DNA of 64,000 nucleotides from Ferrovibrio sp. (GCF_019636075.1 NZ_JAHBYG010000005.1:1-64000), one strand, 5' to 3'. Positions 50,585-60,255 are shown, counted from the first letter of the stretch. Notes: generated by a model not told the origin, from the sequence alone. Numbers and translations are program-made.

Positions 50585-51567
50585 GCCGCAACTCCACCGG
50601 TCTGCCGGCCAATATCGTAATAACAAGCGACATCGTGATCCTGGCCGCGCGATTCCAGCGGTGGGCGCGCCACGCGGCATTGATCGGTGGCATGATCGCA
50701 ACGGCTGACATAACGGCAACCCGGCGGCGGATTCAGCAACGACGGCACCGAACCTGGAATCGGCGTCATCGCCACATCGCGGTCAACGCGCGGAATCGAC
50801 CCGACCAGGGCGCGGGTATAGGGATGCGCAGGTGCATGGAAAATACTGCGCACCGGCGCAGCCTCCACCACCTGGCCGGCATGCATCACCACCACGCGAT
50901 CGCAAATCTCGGCCACGACACCCAGATCATGGGTGATCAGCATAATGGCTGCGCCGGTTTTTGCACCGAGTTCGCGCAGCAGATCCAGAATGCGAGCGGC
51001 GATGGATACATCCAGGCCGGTGGTGGGTTCATCTGCAATCAACAGGCGCGGCGATGTGGCCAAAGCCATGGCGATCATGATGCGCTGGCACATGCCGCCG
51101 GAAAGCTGGTGGGCATATTGCCCGGCGCGCCGCCTGGGATCTGGGATGCGCACCAGATCCAGCATATCCAGCATGCGCTTTTCAGCGACGCGGGCCGAAA
51201 GCCCTTCATGCAGCCGGAATAGCCGCGAAATCTGTTTGCCCACCGGAATCACCGGATTGAGCGCAGTGCGCGGGCTTTGCGAAATCATGGCGATCTTCGC
51301 GCCACGAATGCGACGCATCTGTTCTTCCGAAAGCGTCGCGAGATCGACGCCATCGAAGCGCACAGAACCGGATTTAATCTCGCCCGGGCGGCGAATCAGG
51401 CGCAGGATGGCAAAAGACGTGACCGATTTTCCCGAGCCGGATTCGCCCACCAACCCCACCACTTCGCCGCGACGGATGGAAAAATTGATATGGTCCACGG
51501 CTTCGATGGCGCCGGCATCGCTTTGAAAATGCACCGTGAGATCGGCTACGTCGAGCAGGTTTGTCAT
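50581..51567 (-). CDS. Oligopeptide/dipeptide-type ABC transporter ATPase (DppD-like)
   Basis: A 328-residue ATPase with Walker A GESGSGKS near residues 41-48, signature LSGGMCQR, Walker B LLIADEPTTGLD and switch His LITHDLGVV. The C-terminal CxxxC-type motif (GCRYVSRCDHATDQC) is present. Overlaps the DppC-like gene and the DppF-like gene by four bases each. Confidence 0.92.
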   Translation of the reverse strand: MTNLLDVADLTVHFQSDAGAIEAVDHINFSIRRGEVVGLVGESGSGKSVTSFAILRLIRRPGEIKSGSVRFDGVDLATLSEEQMRRIRGAKIAMISQSPRTALNPVIPVGKQISRLFRLHEGLSARVAEKRMLDMLDLVRIPDPRRRAGQYAHQLSGGMCQRIMIAMALATSPRLLIADEPTTGLDVSIAARILDLLRELGAKTGAAIMLITHDLGVVAEICDRVVVMHAGQVVEAAPVRSIFHAPAHPYTRALVGSIPRVDRDVAMTPIPGSVPSLLNPPPGCRYVSRCDHATDQCRVARPPLESRGQDHDVACYYDIGRQTGGVAA

Positions 51568-52445
51568 CGGATACCCCGCATGCGCGGGTCGAGAAAATCA
51601 CGCAAACCATCACCCACCAGATTGAAGGCCAGCACCGTGATCATGATCGCCAGGCCCGGAAACAGAAACAGCCACCATTCGCCGGTAACGATCTGCGCAG
51701 CGCCCTCGGCGGTCATCACGCCCCATTCGGCCTGCGGCGGCTTGATGCCCAGGCCGATGAAAGAAAGCGCCGCCATGGTGAGCAAGGCAAAACCCATGGC
51801 CAGCGTGGCCTGCACGATCAATGGCGGCAGGCAATTGGGCAGCAGATGAATGAACACGATCCGCCAAGGCGGATTGCCCACGGTACGCGCGGCATCGGCA
51901 TATTCCATTTCGCGGACCCGCAACATCTCGCCGCGTATCAGGCGCAGATAGGCGGGAACCTGGGTAATGGATATCGCCAGCGCCACATTGGTGGTGGAAT
52001 TGCCCAAAGCCGCGGTAATACCCATCGCCAGCACGAAAGCCGGAAAGGCCATCACTGCATCCACCAGGCGCATCGCCACATTGTCTATCCAGCCGCCGGC
52101 ATATCCAACCATGGCGCCGAATATGGCGCCGATGGCCACGGCAAGCGCCGTGGCGGCAAAGGCCACCGATAAATCCACCCGCGCGGCGAAGATGATACGC
52201 GACAACTGATCGCGGCCATACATGTCGGTTCCCATCGGGTGTTTCCAGGATACCGACTCGAAAGCCGCCATGGCATCGGGCATATCCGGATCGTAGGGCG
52301 CAACGATAGGCGCGAAAATCGCCGCCAGGATGATCAATACGATCACGCAGAGCGCGCCGAAAGATAACGGGTTGCGGCGAATGCGACGCCAGACCAGCGA
52401 GCGGCCAGCGGGTTTGGTCTGTGTGGCTGGGGCGGCAATAGTCAT
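51564..52445 (-). CDS. Oligopeptide/dipeptide-type ABC permease (DppC-like)
   Basis: A 293-residue permease. A cytoplasmic N-terminal tail (RSLVWRRIRRNPLSFGALC) precedes the first helix, then the large periplasmic loop with PMGTDMYGRDQLSRII, which is the DppC/OppC signature, and five more helices. EAA loop: EYADAARTVGNPPWRIVFIHLLPN. The ATG at 52445 overlaps the last base of the DppB-like stop; the longer frame upstream is antisense to biology as it runs through dppB. Confidence 0.92.
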   Translation of the reverse strand: MTIAAPATQTKPAGRSLVWRRIRRNPLSFGALCVIVLIILAAIFAPIVAPYDPDMPDAMAAFESVSWKHPMGTDMYGRDQLSRIIFAARVDLSVAFAATALAVAIGAIFGAMVGYAGGWIDNVAMRLVDAVMAFPAFVLAMGITAALGNSTTNVALAISITQVPAYLRLIRGEMLRVREMEYADAARTVGNPPWRIVFIHLLPNCLPPLIVQATLAMGFALLTMAALSFIGLGIKPPQAEWGVMTAEGAAQIVTGEWWLFLFPGLAIMITVLAFNLVGDGLRDFLDPRMRGIR

Positions 52446-53461
52446 CAGCGCAACCGAATCCGAGGATCGACCAGACCGTAGACGATATCGACCAGAAGAT
52501 TGACGACGACATACATCACGGCAACGAATAGCACGAAGGATTGGATCGGGCCGGAATCCTTGGTCATCAGCGCGGTGACCGCATAATTGCCGATACCCGG
52601 CCAGGCAAACACGCTTTCGATCACGGCATTTCCCGCCATCAGAAAGCCGAACACGATGCCCAGGATGGTGACCACCGGAATCAGCGCATTGCGCAAAGCA
52701 TCGCCGTAAATCACCGTGCGGCGCGGCAAGCCTGCCGCCCAGGCCGCCTTGATGTAATCGGATTCCAGGATTTCCAGCATGGTGGAACGAACCATGCGCG
52801 CTACCGGCGCCATCACGCTGAAGCCCAGCGTGGCCGCCGGCAGCATCAGCTGATACAGGCTGGACCGCAAAGCCTGCCAATTGCCGGTAAGCAGCGAATC
52901 GATCACGTAAAGCCCGGTGATGGTTTCGGGCGGCGCAATACCGGAACCCAGCCGGCCAAGCGGTGCCGGCGCCACATCCAGCAGGAAGAAAAACACATAG
53001 ATGGCCAACAGGCCGGTCCAGAAGCTGGGCATCGCCACGCCGGTGATGCCCACCACACGACCGACATGATCGATGATGGTATCGCGATGTACAGCCGACA
53101 GAACGCCAAGCGGGATGCCGATGATCACAGCAATCAACAGGCTGGCGAAGGTGAGTTCCAGAGTGGCCGGCAAACGCTGCAGAAAATCCTGCGTCACCGG
53201 GCGGCCAGTGGAAGCGCTTTCGCCCAGATCGCCGCGCAACAGGCCAGACATATAGCGGAAATATTGTTCATGCACCGGCCGATCCAGCCCCATCTGCTTT
53301 TCCATTTCCTGCAGATATTCGCTGGTAGCGAAGGGGCCGGCCTTAACCAGGGCGGGATTGCCCGGCAGCATGTAGGTAAGCACGAAACAGATGAGACTGA
53401 CGCCGAACAAGGTGGGCAACACGAAAGCGAGCCTGCGCAGAATGTAATTCAAAAACGCCAT
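52445..53461 (-). CDS. Oligopeptide/dipeptide-type ABC permease (DppB-like)
   Basis: A 338-residue permease with the DppB/OppB layout: N-terminal helix LRRLAFVLPTLFGVSLICFVLTYMLPGNPA, the periplasmic GLDRPVHEQYFRYMSGLLRGDLG segment, and five later helices. EAA loop ESDYIKAAWAAGLPRRTVIYGDALRN. First membrane gene after the binding-protein gene (47-bp gap). Confidence 0.92.
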   Translation of the reverse strand: MAFLNYILRRLAFVLPTLFGVSLICFVLTYMLPGNPALVKAGPFATSEYLQEMEKQMGLDRPVHEQYFRYMSGLLRGDLGESASTGRPVTQDFLQRLPATLELTFASLLIAVIIGIPLGVLSAVHRDTIIDHVGRVVGITGVAMPSFWTGLLAIYVFFFLLDVAPAPLGRLGSGIAPPETITGLYVIDSLLTGNWQALRSSLYQLMLPAATLGFSVMAPVARMVRSTMLEILESDYIKAAWAAGLPRRTVIYGDALRNALIPVVTILGIVFGFLMAGNAVIESVFAWPGIGNYAVTALMTKDSGPIQSFVLFVAVMYVVVNLLVDIVYGLVDPRIRLR

Positions 53462-53508
53462 CTAGCAGGAACTCCTTCGCATTGCCCCCATGTCAGGATA
53501 CGGCCTTA

Positions 53509-55140
53509 TCAGCCGAGCTTCATGTTGAAATAACGCTCGAAGGTATCCCAGCGCTTTTCGATGCCAACCAGATCCTTGCGCATCACACGGGTCCAGTTGT
53601 CGTACCAGAGATGGCCCCAAACCGCATCGCCGATGATGATCTTCTGCAATTCCTTCACGGCGGCCATGCGCTTTGCCGCATCCGGCTCAAGCAGGTTTTC
53701 GTCGAGCAGCTTATCCACGGCCGGATTGTTGTAGAAGGCCGTGTTGGTGCCCTTGGCGGTGCTGTGGAAGTTGAAGAACAGATGGTACATCGGGTCGTTG
53801 ACCCACGACTGCCACGATTCGATGGACAGCACGTGGTCGCCCTTGGAAGCCAGCTGGCGGAAGGTGGCGTCGGTTTCCTTCACGATATTGACCTTGAAGC
53901 CAATCTTGTCCAGCTCGGTCTGCAGCCAGATCGAGGCCTGTTCGTGAGGCAGCCAGCCGACGCGAATGGCCAGATCCACCGGCACCGGCTTGGTGATCCC
54001 GGCTTCGGCCATCAGCTTCTTGGCCAATTCGATGTTGTGCTTGTAGGGCGAGACGGCAGCGTCGTAGCCCGGGGTCAGGCTGGGCAACGGGCTCTTCATC
54101 TCGGCACCATAGCCGAACAGCACGTTCGGGATGATGGCCTGAATCGGAATGGCATAGTTGACCGCCTGCCGCACCTTCACATTGTCGAAAGGCGGCTTCT
54201 GCGTATTCATGCAGAGCCAATGGCAGGTGGTGTCCGGCACCGAAACGATCTTGAGATCTTTTTCATTCTCAAGGCTTTTCACATTGCGCGGCGACAGGCC
54301 CGGGCGACCCACCACGATATCGACCGCGTTGCGCTTCAGCAGCAGAATACGATCCGCTTCGTTCGGCACGAACTTGAACACCACGCGATCGAAGAACGGC
54401 TTGCCGCGCCAATGGCCTTCCTGCGCTTCGAGCACCACTTCCACGCTGGGATCATTTTTCACCAGCTTGTAGGGGCCCAGGCCGGCGGCATTGCGCTTCA
54501 TCCAGGCCGTGGCCCAAGGATCTTCCGCCGTGGCATTGGCCTTAACTACTTCGGGATCGATCAACGCATTATTGATCAGCGACAGGATATCCAGCGCCAT
54601 CGGGCTGGGGCCGGCCATGTTAATGGCGATCGTGAATTCGTCGCGCACTTCGAATTGTTCCGGCTTGGTCACGCGCAGGAAACGCGGGAACAGGATGCGC
54701 ATATAGCCGGGCGATTGCAGGCCGCGATCGAACAGATATTTCACCGACGTAGCGTTTACCGGGCTACCGCTGGGATATTTCACGCCCTTGCGGATTTTCA
54801 GCACCACGGTGGCTTCGTTGTTTTCAAACGCCCAGGCTTCGGCGATGCCGCCTTCGTATTCGGCGGGTTTGGATTGCAGCAGGCCGGGTTTGCCGGAAAC
54901 CGGCTGCACCTTCCACATCAGTGGGCTGTCGTAGATGTTGGCCTGAATGGTATAGCCGCCCACGGTCTTGAACGAGGCCGGATCGAGCGTGTCGATATCC
55001 GTATCCCAGGCCACGGTGAGCGTGCGCTTGTCCTGCGCGCCGGCCAGGCTGGGCATAAAGCCCGTGCCGCTGAGTGTGAACAAGGCGGCGGCGCTAGCCG
55101 TCAGCTTCAGAAAACTCCGTCGATCCGAATACATGCTCAT
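53509..55140 (-). CDS. Peptide/solute-binding protein family 5 (DppA-like) with Tat-type signal
   Basis: A 543-residue family-5 binding protein, of usual length. The N-terminus has a twin-arginine-type signal (SDRRSFLKLTASAAALFTLSG, cut after AGA near residue 35), so it may be exported folded. Later landmarks are VAWDTDIDTLDPASFKT, PYKLVKNDPSVEVVLEA and VRQAVNYAIPIQAII. Heads the left arm of the IclR locus and feeds the permeases DppB/C-like. The pocket ligand is probably the hydantoin- or lactam-like compound handled by the right arm (inference). Confidence 0.92.
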   Translation of the reverse strand: MSMYSDRRSFLKLTASAAALFTLSGTGFMPSLAGAQDKRTLTVAWDTDIDTLDPASFKTVGGYTIQANIYDSPLMWKVQPVSGKPGLLQSKPAEYEGGIAEAWAFENNEATVVLKIRKGVKYPSGSPVNATSVKYLFDRGLQSPGYMRILFPRFLRVTKPEQFEVRDEFTIAINMAGPSPMALDILSLINNALIDPEVVKANATAEDPWATAWMKRNAAGLGPYKLVKNDPSVEVVLEAQEGHWRGKPFFDRVVFKFVPNEADRILLLKRNAVDIVVGRPGLSPRNVKSLENEKDLKIVSVPDTTCHWLCMNTQKPPFDNVKVRQAVNYAIPIQAIIPNVLFGYGAEMKSPLPSLTPGYDAAVSPYKHNIELAKKLMAEAGITKPVPVDLAIRVGWLPHEQASIWLQTELDKIGFKVNIVKETDATFRQLASKGDHVLSIESWQSWVNDPMYHLFFNFHSTAKGTNTAFYNNPAVDKLLDENLLEPDAAKRMAAVKELQKIIIGDAVWGHLWYDNWTRVMRKDLVGIEKRWDTFERYFNMKLG

Positions 55141-55318
55141 TTCTTACCCCCTTAGTGGTGATGGCTGCGTAGGACACATGGATGCGTTGGCTTCTGTGCG
55201 CGTCCGCCTTAGCGATTGCATGGCTATGGCGGTCGGGCGAAATGCGATCAGGTCACTCCTCATCAGTCACGCGGTTCGACTAAGTGCCAAGCCGCGTTTC
55301 CAAACTCACGGCTTGCAG

Positions 55319-55341
55319 TATTGCAATAATCCCGTTATTGT
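55319..55341. promoter_or_regulatory. Candidate IclR operator in the 55141-55379 divergent region
   Basis: Two overlapping palindromes: TATTGCAATA at 55319-55328 and CAATAA-TCCCG-TTATTG at 55325-55341 (6-bp arms). They lie 39 bp upstream of the IclR ATG and 178 bp from the divergent binding-protein gene. Best operator candidate for the locus. The remaining 170 bp of the gap hold no feature I can name. Confidence 0.5.
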
Positions 55342-55379
55342 CAACTCTAGTCTTGCATAATGGAACTTTGAGGCAAAAA

Positions 55380-56174
55380 ATGAGCACGCTTGCTAATGCG
55401 ACAGCCATTTTGCGGCTTTTTGCGCCAAACCGACTCGAAGTATCGGTCACGGATGCCTCTCGAATTTTAGGCATGCCTAAAAGTTCGGCATCCAGATTGA
55501 TGAAAGCCATGATGGAAGAAGGCCTGCTGTCGCGGATGGAGAATTCTCCGCGCTACAAGGTGGGCAATCTTCTGTTCGAGATTTCGCGGCTTTACCGCCT
55601 CAATTCCTCGCTGATCGAGGTGAGCGACCAGGCCTTGAAAGCGATCGGGCAGGATACCGGCCATACCGGCTATATCTCGATTCTGGATGGCAGCGATGTG
55701 CTGGTGATCCGCGCCCATCAGGGCTCGCATCCGCTGCGGGTTTTCACGCCGCTGGGCCAGCGCGCCCCGGCTTTTGCCACCGCCATCGGCCGCGCGCTGC
55801 TGGCCCGCCTGTCGGATGAAAGGGTGCGCGAGCTTTATCCCGAGGGCATCACCCCGCCTTCGGCGAATGCCCCGCAAACCATGGATGAATTGCTGTCCGC
55901 GCTGGCGGATGTGCGCCGCAACGGCTGGGCCCAGGCGGTCGATGAAGCCATCGTGGGCGTGGGCACCATCGCGGTAAGCGTTTCCGATTCGGAAGCCGGC
56001 GAAACCATCGGCTTCTGCCTGTCCTTCCCCGCCTCCACCATCTCCGAAGCGGAAAAGCAGCGCATCACCTCGCTGCTGGTTTCCTCCGCCCGCCGCATCG
56101 CCAGCGGCTTTAACGACAAATTCTTCGCCCACCTGATCCATGCCGTGGGCGATGCAGAGACCGCTGCGGCCTGA
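55380..56174 (+). CDS. IclR-family regulator of the divergent import/Mo-hydroxylase locus
   Basis: A 264-residue IclR protein with a very short N-terminus: the helix-turn-helix begins at residue 4 (ANATAILRLFAPNRLEVSVTD, then GMPKSSASRLMKAMMEEGLL). The effector domain spans about 75-250, with GHTGYISILDGSDVLVIRA and AIGRALLARLSD. ATG at 55380 follows TTTGAGG. It lies at the junction of the two arms and 37 bp upstream of the DUF917 gene, so it probably controls both. It is not closely similar to the IclR at 6958. Confidence 0.9.
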   Translation: MSTLANATAILRLFAPNRLEVSVTDASRILGMPKSSASRLMKAMMEEGLLSRMENSPRYKVGNLLFEISRLYRLNSSLIEVSDQALKAIGQDTGHTGYISILDGSDVLVIRAHQGSHPLRVFTPLGQRAPAFATAIGRALLARLSDERVRELYPEGITPPSANAPQTMDELLSALADVRRNGWAQAVDEAIVGVGTIAVSVSDSEAGETIGFCLSFPASTISEAEKQRITSLLVSSARRIASGFNDKFFAHLIHAVGDAETAAA

Positions 56175-56211
56175 ACCGCCGCAGCGCAGTTGTTTTGCCA
56201 GAGGATTTTTG

Positions 56212-57288
56212 ATGCAACAGTTGACTCTCGACGACATCGAGGCGCTTGCAGTAGGCGCCTGGATTCTTGGTACCGGCGGCGGCGGCAGCACCTACCACGC
56301 CTTGCTTACCCTGCGCCGGCTGTATGCCGAAGGCCATCGCGTCAACCTGATTGATATCGACGACCTGGCTGATGACGACGCGGTAGCCGTGGTCTCCGTG
56401 ATGGGCGCGCCGCTGGTGATCCTTGAGCGCCTGCTCGACAGCAAGCAGATCGCACGCGCGGTTTCCGTTATGGAAGATTACGTCGGCCGCAAGTTCAAGG
56501 CCGTGATGGCGGTGGAAATCGGTGGCGGCAACGGCATGCAGCCGCTGATCGCCTCGGCGCATCTGGGGATTCCGGTGGTGGATGCCGATGCCATGGGCCG
56601 CGCCTATCCGGAAGCCCAGATGACCAGCTTTGCCGTGGGCGATCTGAAGCCCTGGCCGCTCACCTCGGTGGATCCGCGCGGCAGCGAAGTGATCGTGGGT
56701 CGCACGCCGACCTGGAAATGGATGGAACGCGTCAGCCGCAAGGTCTGCACAGAATTCGGCTCCATCGCCTCCACCTGCAAGGCCCCCCGCACTGGCGCCG
56801 AGGTGCGTCGCTGGGGCATTCCGCGCACCACATCGAAGGCCATCGCGCTGGGCCATGCCGTGGCCGAAGCCAATCGCCGGCATGCCGATCCCATCGAAGC
56901 GATTCTGAAAGCCGAATCCGGCAAACGGCTCTTCTCCGGCAAGGTGGTGGAAGTGGAACGCCGCACCACGGAAGGCTTTCTGCGTGGCCGCGCCGGTTTT
57001 GAAGGCCTCGGCGAAGATCGCGGCGAAAAGATCGTGATCGATTTCCAGAATGAATGGACCGTTGTGTGGCGCGACGGCCAACCCATCGCCTCCACACCGG
57101 ATCTGATCTGCGTGTTGGATAGCGAATCCGGCGAGGCGATCGGCACCGAAACCATCCGCTATGGCCAGCGCATCACCGTGATCGCGCTGCCGGCATCGGA
57201 GGTGTTTCTCTCGCCGCGCGGATTGGAGCATGTGGGTCCGCGCGCCTTTGGTTACGACATCGACTTCAAATCGGTATTCCAGTCATGA
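56212..57288 (+). CDS. DUF917 family protein
   Basis: A 358-residue protein of the DUF917 family, which is generally encoded beside hydantoinase/oxoprolinase proteins. The N-terminal GTGGGGS (residues 20-26) could bind a phosphate, then VVSVMGAPLV and a metal- or substrate-like EIGGGNGMQPLIASA. The second domain has FSGKVVEVERRTTEGFLRG. Reaction unproven; partner subunit or regulator of ATP-dependent lactam hydrolysis is a reasonable guess. ATG at 56212 with GAGG 7 bp before. Its stop overlaps the hydantoinase gene start (ATGA). Confidence 0.88.
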   Translation: MQQLTLDDIEALAVGAWILGTGGGGSTYHALLTLRRLYAEGHRVNLIDIDDLADDDAVAVVSVMGAPLVILERLLDSKQIARAVSVMEDYVGRKFKAVMAVEIGGGNGMQPLIASAHLGIPVVDADAMGRAYPEAQMTSFAVGDLKPWPLTSVDPRGSEVIVGRTPTWKWMERVSRKVCTEFGSIASTCKAPRTGAEVRRWGIPRTTSKAIALGHAVAEANRRHADPIEAILKAESGKRLFSGKVVEVERRTTEGFLRGRAGFEGLGEDRGEKIVIDFQNEWTVVWRDGQPIASTPDLICVLDSESGEAIGTETIRYGQRITVIALPASEVFLSPRGLEHVGPRAFGYDIDFKSVFQS

Positions 57289-58835
57289 AGCGAATCGGCA
57301 TAGACGTTGGCGGCACCAATACGGATGCCGTTCTGGTGGATGATGGCAAGGTGAAGGCCGGCGTTAAATCCGCCACCACCGCCGATGTTACCAGCGGTAT
57401 CATCGGCGCAATCGAAGCCCTGGGCAGCCAGACCAACCTGAAATCCGGTATCGATGCCCTGATGATCGGCACCACGCATTTCATCAATGCCGTGGTGCAA
57501 CGCAAGCATCTTACCAAGGTGGCGAGCATCCGCATCGGCCTGCCGGCCACTGCCAGCCTGCCACCATTTTCCGGCTGGCCCGCAGAGTTGGAAGCGCTGG
57601 CCAATGGCGGCATCTGGATGGTGGAAGGCGGGCATGATTACGATGGCCGCAGCTTCATGCCGCTGGATGTGCATGCCCTGCGCCAGGCCGCCAAGGAGAT
57701 TCGCACGCGCGGCCTGAAATACGCCGTGGTGACGGCGATGTTCTCTCCGTTGGATACATCGCACGAAGACACCGCTGCCGATATCCTGCGTCAGGAGGTT
57801 CCCGGGCTGAGTGTCACCTGCTCGCATATGCTTGGCGGCATGGGCCTGCTGGAACGCGAAAATGCCGCCATCCTGAATGCCTCGCTGATTGCGCTGGCGG
57901 AAGAAACCATCCATGCCTTCGAGCGCGCCAAGAGTAAACTGGGCATCGCAGCGCCACTCTATGTGACACAGAACGACGGTACCGTGGCCGAGGCCTCGCG
58001 TGCCGCTGCTTTCCCGGTTTTCAGCTTTGCCTCCGGCCCCACGAATTCCATGCGCGGCGCCGCCTATCTGTCGGGGCTGAAGGAAGCCATCGTGGTGGAT
58101 GTGGGCGGCACCACTGCCGATTTCGGCCATCTGCGCCTGGGTTTTCCGCGCGAAGCCAATGCCGTGGTGCATGTGGGCGGCGTGCGCACCTTGTTTCGCA
58201 TGCCAGACCTGATCTCCATCGGCCTGGGCGGCGGCAGCCTGATCGACTTGCAGGCCAACAGCATAGGCCCGCAAAGCGTGGGTTACCGGCTGCCGCAGGA
58301 AGCCTTGATCTTCGGTGGCAAAACTCTGACCGCCTCGGATATCGCCGTCGCCGCCGGCTTGCTGGAACTTGGCGACCGTAAACGCGTGGCACATCTCAAG
58401 GCCGCCGAGGTGGATGCCATTCTGGCCTGCGCCAAGGCGATGATCGAAGAGAACGTGGACCGCATGAAAACCGATGCCGGCGACGTTACCTTGATCGCGG
58501 TCGGCGGCGGCGCCTTCCTGGTGCCCGATAAATTGCAGGGCGTGGCCCGCGTGGTTCGCGTGGAGCATGGCGGCTGCGCCAATGCTGTGGGCGCCGCCAT
58601 CGCCCAGGTGAGCGGCGAAGTGGATCAGGTATTCCAGGGCATGACCCGCGCCGAAGCGATTGCCGCAGCCCGCCAGCAAGCCGATAGCCGCGCCATTGAT
58701 GCCGGCGCCGATAGCGATTCACTGATCATGGTTGAAGCCGAAGATACTCCCATCGCCTATCTGCCCGGCAATGCCATGCGCGTGCGGGTGAAAGTGGTGG
58801 GCGATATTCGCGCAAAGCAGCTGCAACAGGCTTAA
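57285..58835 (+). CDS. Hydantoinase/oxoprolinase family protein (HyuA-like)
   Basis: A 516-residue protein of the ATP-dependent hydantoinase/5-oxoprolinase A family, in the short form that pairs with DUF917. It has an actin/ROK-like ATP site: IGIDVGGTNTDAVLVDDG at the N-terminus and VDVGGTTADFGHL near residue 266. Other segments are IGTTHFINAVVQRKHL and LGGGSLIDLQ. It should hydrolyse a cyclic amide at the cost of ATP, opening the ring of a lactam or hydantoin-like intermediate. No HyuB partner is present; DUF917 seems to replace it. Confidence 0.9.
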   Translation: MKRIGIDVGGTNTDAVLVDDGKVKAGVKSATTADVTSGIIGAIEALGSQTNLKSGIDALMIGTTHFINAVVQRKHLTKVASIRIGLPATASLPPFSGWPAELEALANGGIWMVEGGHDYDGRSFMPLDVHALRQAAKEIRTRGLKYAVVTAMFSPLDTSHEDTAADILRQEVPGLSVTCSHMLGGMGLLERENAAILNASLIALAEETIHAFERAKSKLGIAAPLYVTQNDGTVAEASRAAAFPVFSFASGPTNSMRGAAYLSGLKEAIVVDVGGTTADFGHLRLGFPREANAVVHVGGVRTLFRMPDLISIGLGGGSLIDLQANSIGPQSVGYRLPQEALIFGGKTLTASDIAVAAGLLELGDRKRVAHLKAAEVDAILACAKAMIEENVDRMKTDAGDVTLIAVGGGAFLVPDKLQGVARVVRVEHGGCANAVGAAIAQVSGEVDQVFQGMTRAEAIAAARQQADSRAIDAGADSDSLIMVEAEDTPIAYLPGNAMRVRVKVVGDIRAKQLQQA

Positions 58836-58852
58836 CAGCAAGGAGAGTTCCC

Positions 58853-59182
58853 ATGCCGGTTCGTTTTCTGATCAGCACCCTGAAAGCCGGCGTCGATCCG
58901 GCGGAATACGAAGCCTGGGTGATAGAGCGCGATTACGCCATGGTGCGCACCATGCCGAATTACATCAGCTACAAGGTGCACCGCATCCGCGCCCCCATCC
59001 AGGGAGCGGAGAATTCCGGCTGGCAATATCTCGAGCGCATCGAAGTGAAAAGCCTGGAACAGCACGACAAGGATCTGGTTTCCGAAGCCGGCATCGCCTT
59101 GCGGGAAGAACTATACGGACGCTATCTCGACCGTGCGAAGAATATCTACTTCGCCGCCGACGAGATCGAAGGCGGCATCTGA
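58853..59182 (+). CDS. REDY-like small alpha/beta-barrel protein (right arm)
   Basis: A 109-residue paralogue of the protein at 49249: FLISTLKAGVDPAEYEAWV at the start, YISYKVHRIR, WQYLERIEVKSL, and LREELYGRYLDRAKN near the end. Presumably a dimeric ferredoxin-like barrel. It lies 17 bp after the hydantoinase gene with AGGAGA as ribosome binding site. Presence of one copy in each arm suggests a job tied to the pathway, for example binding of a labile intermediate. Confidence 0.72.
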   Translation: MPVRFLISTLKAGVDPAEYEAWVIERDYAMVRTMPNYISYKVHRIRAPIQGAENSGWQYLERIEVKSLEQHDKDLVSEAGIALREELYGRYLDRAKNIYFAADEIEGGI

Positions 59183-59214
59183 AACTCCGAAAAACCAGCG
59201 ACAGGGAAGCGACC

Positions 59215-60255
59215 ATGACGATTGATCTGCTGATTCTGGGCAACGCCCCGGTGGAACAGATGCTGAAGCGCGTGAAATTGGCCGAGGATAACGGCTACGA
59301 CATCGCCTGGCTGGCGGATGAGCGCTTTTACCGTGAGGTCTATTCCTCGCTGACTTATTTCGCGCAGCATACCAAGCGTATCAAGCTGGGCCCCTGCGTG
59401 ACCGATCCCTATGCCCGCCATCCTGCGCTCACCGCCATGGCGATTGCCACCTTGGACGAACTTTCCAACCAGCGCGCCGTGCTCGGGTTCGGCGCCGGCA
59501 TTTCCGGCTTCACCGAACTGGCCATCGAACGCAAGAAACCGGCCAAGGCGATCCGCGAAGCCATCGAACTGATCCGCATCCTGCTGCGCGGCGAAAAGGT
59601 GACCTATAACGGCGAGGTGATCCAGTTCATCGAGGGCAAGCTGAGCTTCAAGCCGGTGCGTTCGGAAATTCCCGTCTACGTGGCCAGCAACGGCCCGCTG
59701 GGCCAGAAGATGGCCGGCGCCGTAGCCGATGGCGCCTTGATGGAAGCCTGCGGTAACCCCGAAGAGGTGAAGGCTTTCCGTGCGGTTCTGGATGAAGGCG
59801 CCAAATCCGCCGGGCGCGACCCGAAATCTGTGCGGTTGATCGCCCGCCTGAATACCTGCATCGCCGATAACGGCCAGGTGGCGCGCGATGCGCTGCGGCC
59901 GTTCTGCGCCCGCCTGCTGGGTGCTGCACGGCTGAAATTCCGCACCGCCGAGCAACAGGGCCTCACCTTGCCCGCCGATCTGGTGGCCTCGGTGGCCGGC
60001 GCACATTATGCCGATGGCTTTGCGCCCTATCTGCCGCTGATGCAACATGTCACCGACCGCCACATCAATTCATTCATGCTGGCGGGCACGGTTGATGAAG
60101 TGGCGGCGCGTGTGCTTGAGTTGCGCAAAGCTGGCGTGGATCAGGTGATCGTGATGCCGTTTGCCGCCGAAGGCACCACGATAGAAGATACCATCGTGCG
60201 ATTCGGCTCCGAGGTTTGGCCGGCGGTGCAGAAAGCCGAGGCCAAGGCCGCATGA
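59215..60255 (+). CDS. LLM-class (luciferase-like) oxidoreductase, possibly F420-dependent
   Basis: A 346-residue TIM-barrel protein, related to the one at 37310. It shows IAWLADERFYREVY, KLGPCVTDPYARHPALTAMAI, LGFGAGISGFTEL, PVYVASNGPLGQKMAG and DQVIVMPFA. This is the Mer-like group, many of whose members use F420. Flavin-dependent oxygenase activity is the alternative. It lies between the REDY-like gene and the Mo-hydroxylase genes and overlaps the FAD-subunit start by four bases, so it acts in the same pathway as that enzyme. Confidence 0.87.
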   Translation: MTIDLLILGNAPVEQMLKRVKLAEDNGYDIAWLADERFYREVYSSLTYFAQHTKRIKLGPCVTDPYARHPALTAMAIATLDELSNQRAVLGFGAGISGFTELAIERKKPAKAIREAIELIRILLRGEKVTYNGEVIQFIEGKLSFKPVRSEIPVYVASNGPLGQKMAGAVADGALMEACGNPEEVKAFRAVLDEGAKSAGRDPKSVRLIARLNTCIADNGQVARDALRPFCARLLGAARLKFRTAEQQGLTLPADLVASVAGAHYADGFAPYLPLMQHVTDRHINSFMLAGTVDEVAARVLELRKAGVDQVIVMPFAAEGTTIEDTIVRFGSEVWPAVQKAEAKAA

